DNA of 5,640 bases from an uncultured Rhodanobacteraceae bacterium (lineage in GTDB: Bacteria > Pseudomonadota > Gammaproteobacteria > Xanthomonadales > Rhodanobacteraceae), in NCBI GenBank assembly GCA_937902695.1, contig CALFNI010000113.1, positions 1 to 5,640 of the forward strand, written 5' to 3'. Position 1 is the first letter of the stretch. Each line of letters opens with the position of its first letter. The notes under the pieces are model-generated. The model ran no database searches. It was not told the origin of the DNA and saw only the letters and a list, made by a program, of their open reading frames with translations. This document shows, piece after piece, positions 1 to 5,120 of the stretch. Both the position numbers and the translations under genes were made by a program.

Positions 1-421
1 CACGCTGACCGGCGTCGCCGACATGCTGCGCGTCGCGCGGCCCGAAGTGAAAGTCATCGCGACCGAGCCTGCGGAAGCCTCGCTGCTGACCGGGGCCGAG
101 TGGAAGCCGCACAAGATCCAGGGCTGGACGCCGGACTTCGTGCCCGATGTTCTCGACCGCAAGGCGCCGAACGAAGTCGACGCCGTCAACGAAGTGCTCG
201 CGCGCGACACGGCGCGGCGTCTCGCGAGCGAGGAAGGCATCTTCGTGGGCGTCTCGGCCGGCGGCACCGTCGCCGCTGCGCTCCGCGTCGCCGAGAAGGC
301 GCCGCAAGGATCGGTGATCCTCGCGATGCTGCCCGACACCGGCGAACGCTATCTCTCCACGTTCCTGTTCGAGGGCGTGCCGGACGGGTCGGACGACGAG
401 TGGCTCGCGGCGCAGACATGA
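1..421 (+). CDS. cysK: Cysteine synthase (O-acetylserine sulfhydrylase), C-terminal part; 5' end outside the window
   Basis: This is the last 139 residues of a fold-type II PLP enzyme that makes cysteine from O-acetylserine and sulfide in the cytoplasm. The reading frame is open from base 2, and the first visible residues, TLTGVAD, match the end of the GTGGTxTG phosphate-binding loop of the family. Next comes PHKIQG, which is typical of CysK rather than CysM, then GVSAGG, whose serine is expected to contact the PLP ring nitrogen, and finally PDTGERYLSTFLFEG, the conserved C-terminal signature. The PLP-binding lysine lies upstream of the window. The gene ends with TGA and converges on fba; a palindromic repeat and a terminator lie between them. 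The family is clear. The choice of CysK over a cystathionine beta-synthase-like paralogue rests on the C-terminal half only. Confidence 0.88.
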   Translation, partial: TLTGVADMLRVARPEVKVIATEPAEASLLTGAEWKPHKIQGWTPDFVPDVLDRKAPNEVDAVNEVLARDTARRLASEEGIFVGVSAGGTVAAALRVAEKAPQGSVILAMLPDTGERYLSTFLFEGVPDGSDDEWLAAQT

Positions 422-441
422 CGGCGCGACACGACGCGGCC

Positions 442-505
442 GTCCCGCCGAAAGCCGGGACCCATTTTGATGTCGCCAAATGGATTCCGGCTTCGCCGGA
501 ATGAC
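442..505. repeat. Three-hairpin palindromic dispersed repeat (REP/BIME-like)
   Basis: Three inverted repeats lie end to end with no spacer: GTCCCG/CGGGAC (442-447 with 456-461), CCATTT/AAATGG (462-467 with 478-483) and ATTCCGGC/GCCGGAAT (484-491 with 495-502, loop TTC). The outer arms (442-467 and 478-505) are also imperfect inverted copies of each other, so the whole unit could form one long cruciform. Such elements with cores like ATTCCGGCTTCGCCGGAAT are familiar as intergenic, multi-copy repeats in high-GC beta- and gammaproteobacteria. Only one copy of this type is visible here, so the dispersed nature is from general knowledge. It lies between the convergent cysK and fba genes, a typical place for such repeats. 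Confidence 0.75.
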
Positions 506-528
506 CAAGCGAGCGTGGTTGCGCAAAC

Positions 529-555
529 AAAAACGGGCGCCGAAGCGCCCGTTTT
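529..555 (-). terminator. Rho-independent terminator of fba, possibly bidirectional
   Basis: A perfect 11-bp stem (AAAACGGGCGC at 530-540 with GCGCCCGTTTT at 545-555) encloses a 4-nt loop. Read on the minus strand the loop is UUCG closed by C-G, an unusually stable tetraloop, and the stem runs into the tract TTTTTGTTT. It begins about 20 nt after the fba stop codon. On the plus strand the loop is CGAA and the T run is only four bases, so it may also stop cysK transcripts, less efficiently. Confidence 0.92.
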
Positions 556-575
556 CATGACATCCTGATCGCGCG

Positions 576-1586
576 TCAGGCAACTTTTTTCCACTGCCCA
601 AGCGCCGCAAGCCCATTGTCCTTCGCGCGCAGCGCAACGGTCTTCTGCGCCTCGGCGAAGTTCGCCTGCATGTCCTTGCCCCAGAGCTTCAGCGCGGCCT
701 GCTGCATCGCGCGACCGTACGAGAACGACAGCGGCCACGGATGCGGGCCCATCTGGTTCATTGCATTGAGGTGCGCGGTCGCCTGCTCGTCGGACTGGCC
801 GCCGGAGAGGAACACGATGCCAGGCAGCGACGCCGGTACCGCAGCCTTGAGGCAGCGGATCGTCGCCTCGGCGACTTCGTCGACGCTGGCCTGCTCGGCG
901 CATTCCTTGCCGGAGATGACCATGCTCGCTTTCAGGATCGACCCCTCCAGCATGATGTTGTGCTCGTACATCGCGCCGAACAGCGAGCGGAGGGTCGCCT
1001 CGGTGACTTCGTAGCTGTCTTCGAGGTCGTGGTTGCCGTCCATCAGCACTTCGGGTTCCACCATCGGCACGATGCCGGCTTCCTGGCAGAGCGCCGCGTA
1101 GCGCGCGAGCGCGTGCGAGTTCGCCTCGATGCAGGTGCCGCTCGGCGTGTCCTCGCCGATCGTGATGACCGCGCGCCACTTCGCGAACTTCGCGCCGAGG
1201 CGCGCGTATTCGTTGAGGCGGTCGCGAAGGCCGTCGAGGCCCTCCGTGACGAGCTCGCCCGGGAAACCCGCGAGCGCCTGCGGACCCTTGTCGACCTTGA
1301 TGCCCGGCAGGATGCCGGCGTCGAGCATGAGCTTGGTGAACGGCACGCCGGCCTTGGTCGACTGGCGGATCGTCTCGTCGTACAGGATCGCGCCCGAGAT
1401 GTGCTCGTTGAGCTTGGGCGTCGTCAGCAGCATCTCGCGGTACGCGCGACGGTTCTCTTCGGTGTTCGGCACGCCGACCGTGTCGAAACGCTTCTTGATC
1501 GTCGAATTGGATTCGTCGATCGCGATGATTCCCTTGCCCGGCGCGACCATCGCCTGGGCAATGCTTTCAAGCTCTTCGATGCTCAT
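576..1586 (-). CDS. fba: Fructose-bisphosphate aldolase, class I
   Basis: This cytoplasmic enzyme reversibly cleaves fructose 1,6-bisphosphate into dihydroxyacetone phosphate and glyceraldehyde 3-phosphate through a Schiff base, without metal. The 336-residue protein is full length for the bacterial branch of the animal-type class I family. Visible active-site residues are D23 (AIDESN), K97 (GIKVDKG), K136 and R138 (FAKWR), E177 and E179 (VEPE), the Schiff-base lysine K219 (EGSILKASM) and the phosphate-binding SGGQS at 261-265. The C-terminus ends in KKVA and lacks the terminal tyrosine of vertebrate aldolases. The ATG start at 1586 has GGAG six bases upstream. It is followed by a strong terminator, and its upstream spacer holds its own promoter candidate, so it is probably transcribed at least partly alone. 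The symbol fba is used generically; class I genes are also called fda or fbaB. Confidence 0.97.
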   Translation of the reverse strand: MSIEELESIAQAMVAPGKGIIAIDESNSTIKKRFDTVGVPNTEENRRAYREMLLTTPKLNEHISGAILYDETIRQSTKAGVPFTKLMLDAGILPGIKVDKGPQALAGFPGELVTEGLDGLRDRLNEYARLGAKFAKWRAVITIGEDTPSGTCIEANSHALARYAALCQEAGIVPMVEPEVLMDGNHDLEDSYEVTEATLRSLFGAMYEHNIMLEGSILKASMVISGKECAEQASVDEVAEATIRCLKAAVPASLPGIVFLSGGQSDEQATAHLNAMNQMGPHPWPLSFSYGRAMQQAALKLWGKDMQANFAEAQKTVALRAKDNGLAALGQWKKVA

Positions 1587-1625
1587 TACGGGCTCCGCTG
1601 ATGTAATGCAGGAATGACTTAGCGC

Positions 1626-1652
1626 AAAAGGAAAAGCGCGCCGCGGCCGCGC
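1626..1652 (-). promoter_or_regulatory. Terminator-like hairpin in the fba leader (possible attenuator)
   Basis: On the minus strand a 5-bp all-GC stem (1648-1652 with 1636-1640, loop of 7 nt) is followed at once by TTTTCCTTTT (1635-1626). Further registers are possible because a CGCGGCCGCG palindrome (1642-1651) lies within it. It falls between the TATAAT box at 1688-1693 and the fba start, 40 bases before the ATG. It could be an attenuator of fba, or a terminator of the upstream pyk-side transcript with the true fba promoter further downstream. The U tract is interrupted by CC, so termination strength is uncertain. Confidence 0.4.
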
Positions 1653-1687
1653 CAGCGCGACCGGGCCATGATTTTTCAGGGTGCCGG

Positions 1688-1693
1688 ATTATA
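1688..1693 (-). promoter_or_regulatory. Candidate sigma-70 -10 box for fba
   Basis: A perfect TATAAT reads on the minus strand, with a predicted transcription start near 1681 and a leader of about 95 nt before the fba ATG. No good TTGACA-like -35 is present at 16-18 bp spacing. Instead the -35 position lies in a perfect palindrome, GGCGGC-GTT-GCCGCC (1704-1718), which may be a protein-binding site or may be chance in GC-rich DNA. A TATAAT in such a GC-rich spacer is uncommon by chance, but the missing -35 keeps confidence moderate. Confidence 0.45.
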
Positions 1694-1767
1694 GGCCGTT
1701 TCAGGCGGCGTTGCCGCCCCGGCCGCTGAACGCCGCGCGTGCGTCGAGACGGCGTCGGAACCGCGCG

Positions 1768-1786
1768 AAAAAGGCGTTTTCGACGC
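1768..1786 (-). terminator. Weak intrinsic terminator candidate after the TonB-C-like gene
   Basis: Directly after the TGA stop, the minus strand reads GCGT-CGAAA-ACGC, one C, then TTTTT. The stem is only four base pairs, so termination is likely partial. The position right behind the stop codon supports it. The rest of the 1587-1786 spacer holds only the promoter and leader structures listed separately. Confidence 0.35.
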
Positions 1787-2230
1787 TCAGCGATCCTTCC
1801 AGTCGATCCTGTCGATCTGGCACTGCTTCATGACAGCCGTCCCCGCCGCGGGGTCGGCCGGAAGATTGAATGGAAAGATCAGCCAGCTGAAGACGCGGTC
1901 CTTGCCCGCGTTGAGCGCGGTCGCCTCGAAACGAAGACCGGCCGCGACGCTCTTGGCGACCTTGCCGAGATCGCCCTCGGGGACGACGCGCTGCACCTTG
2001 ATCGTCGACGTGGTGCCGTTCTTCTCGACGACGAACGACACCGTCGCGCAGCCCGGCTGGTTCATGTTGCGGCCGGAGTTCGGCACGTCGGCGTCGACCG
2101 ACGTCTTGGCCATGACCCAGTACTTGTCGAGCTGCTCGGACGCGATGACCTTCGGCGGCGTCTGGTCCATCTGCGCCGAGGCAAGCGAGGTTACGAGAAT
2201 GCCCAGAGCTATGAGTGCGGTGCGCGACAT
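1787..2230 (-). CDS. Small exported protein with a TonB C-terminal-like domain
   Basis: The 147-residue product starts with a clear Sec signal peptide: R3, a hydrophobic core at about 5-16, and the cleavage motif ASA at 17-19 before Q20, so the mature protein should be periplasmic or secreted. Residues about 55-122 resemble the TonB C-terminal fold: GCATVSFVVEKNGT, then IKVQRVVPEGDLGKVAKSV, then a final strand VFSWLIFPFN. It lacks the N-terminal membrane anchor and the proline-rich spacer of true TonB, so it is unlikely to be an energy transducer for outer-membrane receptors by itself. The mature part has two cysteines, C61 and C137, which could form a disulfide. GAGGG lies seven bases before the ATG. 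It follows pyk on the same strand after 71 bp with no clear promoter between, so co-transcription with pyk is possible. Its function is unknown. Confidence 0.82.
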   Translation of the reverse strand: MSRTALIALGILVTSLASAQMDQTPPKVIASEQLDKYWVMAKTSVDADVPNSGRNMNQPGCATVSFVVEKNGTTSTIKVQRVVPEGDLGKVAKSVAAGLRFEATALNAGKDRVFSWLIFPFNLPADPAAGTAVMKQCQIDRIDWKDR

Positions 2231-2301
2231 CGGAACGCCCTCTTCGCAGGAATGCGCCGAGTCTACCGCGCGGAAGCAGAACGCACGCCATCAAGCCGGC
2301 G

Positions 2302-3768
2302 TCAGAGATCGCCAAGCCCCTCGGCAATGCCGTCCTTGCCGACCTTGAGCAGTCGCAACGTATTCGTGCCGCCGAGCCGGCCCGTAGGATCGCCCGTCCT
2401 CACGATGACGCGATCTTCCTCGGCGAGCGCGCCGAGACCGAAAAGCCGCCGGATCGCCTCGCGCGACGCCTGCCCCGGGCTCACGCCCTTCGGATCGAAC
2501 TCGACCGGGTTGACGTCGCGGAACAGCAGCATGCGCCGCCGCGCGCCCGCGACGCGCGAGAGCCCGTAGATCGGTACGGTCGAACGGAAACGCGAGAGCC
2601 ATTGCGCGGTCGCACCGGATTCCGTCAGCGCGATGATCGCGCGCACGCCGACCTGGCTGGCGAGGAACATCGCGGCGCGGGCGATCGCCTGGTCGGTGCG
2701 ATCGAGCCGGTGCGCCTCGGGCGAGAGATCCTCGATGGGCACGAACTGGCGCTCGGCCCCGAGGCAGACGCGGCGCATCGCGGCGACCGCCTTGTCCGGA
2801 TGCTTTCCGGCCGCCGTTTCCTGCGAGAGCATGACGGCGTCGGTGCCGTCGATGACCGCATTCGCGACGTCGAGCACCTCGGCGCGGGTCGGAATCGGCG
2901 ATTCGACCATCGACTGCATCATCTGCGTCGCCGTGATCACGACGCGGTTGCACTTCAGCGCCTCGCGGATGATCTTCTTCTGCAGGCCGGGCAATTCCGC
3001 ATCGCCGATCTCGACGCCGAGGTCGCCGCGCGCGACCATCACCGCATCGGACGCCTCGACGATGTCGGTCAGGTTGTCGATCGCCTCGGCGCGCTCGATC
3101 TTCGCGACGAGCGCCGCGGTGCCGCCGGCTGCCGAAAGCAGCCTGCGCGCCTGCACGATATCGTCGGCCGTCTTGACGAACGAGACGGCGAGGAAATCGG
3201 CTTCGAGCTCGGCCGTCAGCACGATGTCCGCGCGATCCTTGTCCGACAGCGCCGCGACCGTGAGCCCGCCGCCGAGCCGGTTGATGCCCTTGCGATCGGA
3301 AAGCCGCCCGCCGTTGATGACGGTGCAATGGATCTCCTGCCCTTCGACGTCGAGCACTTCGAGCGAGATGAGGCCGTCGTCGAGCAGCAGCACGTCGCCG
3401 GCATTCACGTCGCGCCAGAGATCGTGGTAGCTGACGCCGACACGCGTCGCGTCGCCGGCCGGCGCGTTCTCGCGGCAATCTAGCGTGAACGACTGCTTCG
3501 GCTCGAGCTGCACAGGGCCGCCGCCGAAACGCTCGATGCGGATTTTCGGACCCTGCAGGTCGGCGAGGATCGCCGTCTCGCGGCCGAGCCGCTTCGCCGC
3601 GGCGCGCACGTCGGCAGCGCGTCTGCGGTGGTCGTCCGGCACGCCGTGCGAGAGATTGAGGCGAACGATGTCGACGCCTTCGACGAGCAGCTGGTCGAGC
3701 ATGCCGGGCGCATCGGTCGCGGGGCCGAGCGTCGCGATGATCTTCGTGCGGCGGAGCTGCAATTCCAT
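2302..3768 (-). CDS. pyk: Pyruvate kinase, PykA (type II) class
   Basis: This cytoplasmic enzyme converts phosphoenolpyruvate and ADP to pyruvate and ATP, the last step of glycolysis. The 488-residue protein is full length and close to E. coli PykA throughout. It opens with RRTKIIATLGPATD, then R36/N38/S40 (VRLNLSHG), D70 and K75 (ADLQGPKIR), a B domain at about 80-175, the catalytic lysine K223 with E225 (AKIERAEA), the metal ligand D249 (ARGDLG), T281 (ATQMM) and the ETAAGKHP segment at 317-324. The C-terminal allosteric domain runs from about 350 and ends with GGTNT at 466-470. LQGPK matches the signature known for potassium-independent pyruvate kinases. AGGA lies eight bases before the ATG. 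It is divergent from the PH-like gene across 56 bp and shares its strand with the TonB-C-like gene and fba downstream. Confidence 0.97.
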   Translation of the reverse strand: MELQLRRTKIIATLGPATDAPGMLDQLLVEGVDIVRLNLSHGVPDDHRRRAADVRAAAKRLGRETAILADLQGPKIRIERFGGGPVQLEPKQSFTLDCRENAPAGDATRVGVSYHDLWRDVNAGDVLLLDDGLISLEVLDVEGQEIHCTVINGGRLSDRKGINRLGGGLTVAALSDKDRADIVLTAELEADFLAVSFVKTADDIVQARRLLSAAGGTAALVAKIERAEAIDNLTDIVEASDAVMVARGDLGVEIGDAELPGLQKKIIREALKCNRVVITATQMMQSMVESPIPTRAEVLDVANAVIDGTDAVMLSQETAAGKHPDKAVAAMRRVCLGAERQFVPIEDLSPEAHRLDRTDQAIARAAMFLASQVGVRAIIALTESGATAQWLSRFRSTVPIYGLSRVAGARRRMLLFRDVNPVEFDPKGVSPGQASREAIRRLFGLGALAEEDRVIVRTGDPTGRLGGTNTLRLLKVGKDGIAEGLGDL

Positions 3769-3780
3769 CGTGCGAGTCCT

Positions 3781-3817
3781 GTCCGGGAAGCCGCTAAACT
3801 TAGCACAAGGTCCGGAG
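3781..3817. promoter_or_regulatory. Divergent pyk / PH-like gene intergenic region with inverted repeat
   Basis: The 56 bp between the two divergent start codons must hold the pyk promoter and that of the PH-like gene unless these lie within coding sequence. It contains the inverted repeat GCTAA-AC-TTAGC (3793-3804), the most AT-rich patch here, flanked by two direct copies of GTCCGG (3781-3786 and 3810-3815). TAAACT (3795-3800) could be a weak plus-strand -10 box. GGAG at 3814-3817 is the ribosome-binding site of the plus-strand gene. No convincing -35 is seen on either strand, so an operator role is only a suggestion. Confidence 0.35.
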
Positions 3818-3824
3818 CCGACTC

Positions 3825-4379
3825 ATGACCGATCCGTCGAAAAAAGGTCGGAGGCTGCCGCTGCAGGGCTCGCCTCGCAGCGCGCTGGCGTGGCTCGTCG
3901 TGCTCGCGTTCGGCGTGCCTTGCGTGATCGTCGCCTTCGTCCTCGGCTCCGCCTACAGGGAAGGCGCGCCGGCGGCGCCTCTGCTTGCCGCGGGAATGTT
4001 CATCCTCGTCATATCGGTCGCGGTGACGCTGTGGATCGTGCGCATGACGCGGCGCATCGCGGTGACGCTCGACGCCGACGCGCTCACGGTCGCCACCGGC
4101 GTCGCGACGCAGCGCTTCCCGCTCGCGACGCTGCGCGCGAACGGCGTTCGCATCGTCGATCTGGCCGCGCATCCGGAACTGAAGCCTTTGCTGCGCACAT
4201 GGGGCATCGGCTTGCCGGGACTTGCGGCCGGATGGTTTCGCCTGCGCAACCGCGGCAAGGCGCTGTGCGTGCTGAGCGGGCGGGAGCGCGTAACCGTGCT
4301 TCGCGCCGACGACGGGACCTGGGTCTTGCTGTCGCTTGCGGATACGACGGCGTTGCGGAACGCGCTCGACGCGTCGTGA
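3825..4379 (+). CDS. Two-helix membrane protein with bacterial PH-like domain
   Basis: The 184-residue product has a short basic N-terminus (KKGRR), two hydrophobic helices at about 20-42 and 52-72, and then a soluble domain to the end. The basic N-terminus and the RMTRR after helix 2 suggest that both termini face the cytoplasm. The soluble part resembles the bacterial PH domain type (bPH_5-like, formerly a DUF). It starts with a strand IAVTLDADALTVATG, has the loop TWGIGLPGLAAGWFRLRN at 125-142, which matches the conserved G-x-G-xPG-x3-G-x-F pattern, and ends with VLRADDGTWVLLSLADTTAL. Such domains in bacteria are poorly characterised, and no enzymatic residues are visible. GGAG seven bases before the ATG supports the start. 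It is the only plus-strand gene inside the glycolytic run, divergent from pyk and convergent with the phosphatase. Fold assignment is from pattern resemblance only. Confidence 0.82.
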   Translation: MTDPSKKGRRLPLQGSPRSALAWLVVLAFGVPCVIVAFVLGSAYREGAPAAPLLAAGMFILVISVAVTLWIVRMTRRIAVTLDADALTVATGVATQRFPLATLRANGVRIVDLAAHPELKPLLRTWGIGLPGLAAGWFRLRNRGKALCVLSGRERVTVLRADDGTWVLLSLADTTALRNALDAS

Positions 4380-4398
4380 TGCGACGTTGCACCGCGCG

Positions 4399-4433
4399 CC
4401 CTCACCTGCCCTCTGGCGCAAGCGGCAGCGGGG
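4399..4433. repeat. Degenerate hairpin repeat in a convergent gap
   Basis: Positions 4409-4418 pair with 4423-4432 around a CAAG loop, with eight of ten positions complementary. The segment CCCTCACCTGCCCTCT followed by GCGCAAGCGG resembles the common intergenic repeat of the type CCCTCTCCCGCAAGCGGGAGAGGG found in many high-GC proteobacteria, here decayed. It fills most of the 66 bp between two converging genes. It has no T tract, so it is not a standard intrinsic terminator, though it could slow polymerase on both strands. Confidence 0.45.
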
Positions 4434-4445
4434 AATGATCCGCGA

Positions 4446-5120
4446 CTAGATTGCGGGTTCGAGCAACTCGGCGAGGGCGGCCGGGTTCGCGGCGATCGCG
4501 TGCGCGCCCGCGTCGCACAGCTCCTCGATGCTGCCGAACCCCCACGCGACGCCGAGCCCGCGCACGTCGTTCGCGCGCGCGCCTTCGATGTCGAAATGGC
4601 GATCGCCGATCATCGTGGCGTGCTCGGCGCGTGCGCCGAAGTCGGCAAGCGCTTCGGCGATCATCTCGGCCTTCGATCGATGCGCGTGCCGGTCGGAGGG
4701 TCCATAGACGCGCGCGAACGCGCCGCCGAACGGGAAGTGATCGACGATGAGCCGCGCCTGCGACTCGGGCTTCGTCGTGACGACCGCGAGCGCGTCGCCG
4801 CGCCCGGCAATCGAGGCGATCAGCTCCGGAATCCCTTCGTAGATCGCGTGCTCGGTCCAGCCGACGTCCTCGAAGCGGTCGCGGTAGTGATCGATCGCCG
4901 CGACGATGCGCGCCTCGTCGTCGCCGAGCACGCTCGGAAATGTCTGGCGGAACGGCGGCCCGATCCACGAGCGCAGCACGTCGCGCGCGGGCAGCTCGGC
5001 GCCGATGCGCTCGAACGCGTGCGCGAGGCACGCGGTGATGCCGGGCTCCGAATCGATCAGCGTGCCGTCGAGATCGAACAGCACGAGCCGGCGTCGCGCC
5101 GGCATCGCCGCGCCATTCAT
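4446..5120 (-). CDS. HAD-superfamily phosphatase (phosphoglycolate phosphatase / 5'-nucleotidase-like)
   Basis: This 224-residue cytoplasmic hydrolase has the full HAD set: motif I DLDGTL with nucleophile D16 and acid D18, motif II T115 (VTTKPE), motif III K150 (RSKAEM) and motif IV D173 and D177 (GDRHFD). A helical cap at about 24-100 marks subfamily IA. The segments WIGPPF (52-57), IYEGIPEL (93-100) and [11 protein letters not shown] (191-201) match the Gph-like branch that includes putative 5'-nucleotidases, so the substrate could be phosphoglycolate, a nucleotide or another small phosphate ester. The ATG overlaps the pgk stop as ATGA, and GAGG lies seven bases upstream within pgk, which supports this start over the in-frame Met at residue 6. 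Translational coupling to pgk is therefore likely. All catalytic residues are present; the exact substrate cannot be read from sequence. Confidence 0.93.
   Translation of the reverse strand: MNGAAMPARRRLVLFDLDGTLIDSEPGITACLAHAFERIGAELPARDVLRSWIGPPFRQTFPSVLGDDEARIVAAIDHYRDRFEDVGWTEHAIYEGIPELIASIAGRGDALAVVTTKPESQARLIVDHFPFGGAFARVYGPSDRHAHRSKAEMIAEALADFGARAEHATMIGDRHFDIEGARANDVRGLGVAWGFGSIEELCDAGAHAIAANPAALAELLEPAI

Noticed and set aside
349..1179. Minus-strand open frame (276 codons) running from the cysK end through the repeat into fba
   Set aside because: It overlaps fba out of frame and crosses its terminator. The SFRRSRNP and GFRRDG stretches are the translated palindromic repeat, a known source of spurious proteins.
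741..1601. Plus-strand open frame (286 codons) opposite the aldolase gene
   Set aside because: It is a shadow of fba with low-complexity Arg/Asp/Val-rich translation, no domain and no convincing ribosome-binding site.
1590..2250. Shared ATTCCTGC upstream of fba and upstream of the TonB-C-like gene on the minus strand
   Set aside because: An 8-base match at different distances from the two starts, without palindromy, is not enough to claim a common regulator site.
2215..3483. Long plus-strand open frame (422 codons) opposite pyruvate kinase
   Set aside because: It lies antisense to a secure pyk. Its composition is dominated by Arg, Asp, Ala and His, as expected from the complement of a GC-rich gene, and it has no recognisable domain.
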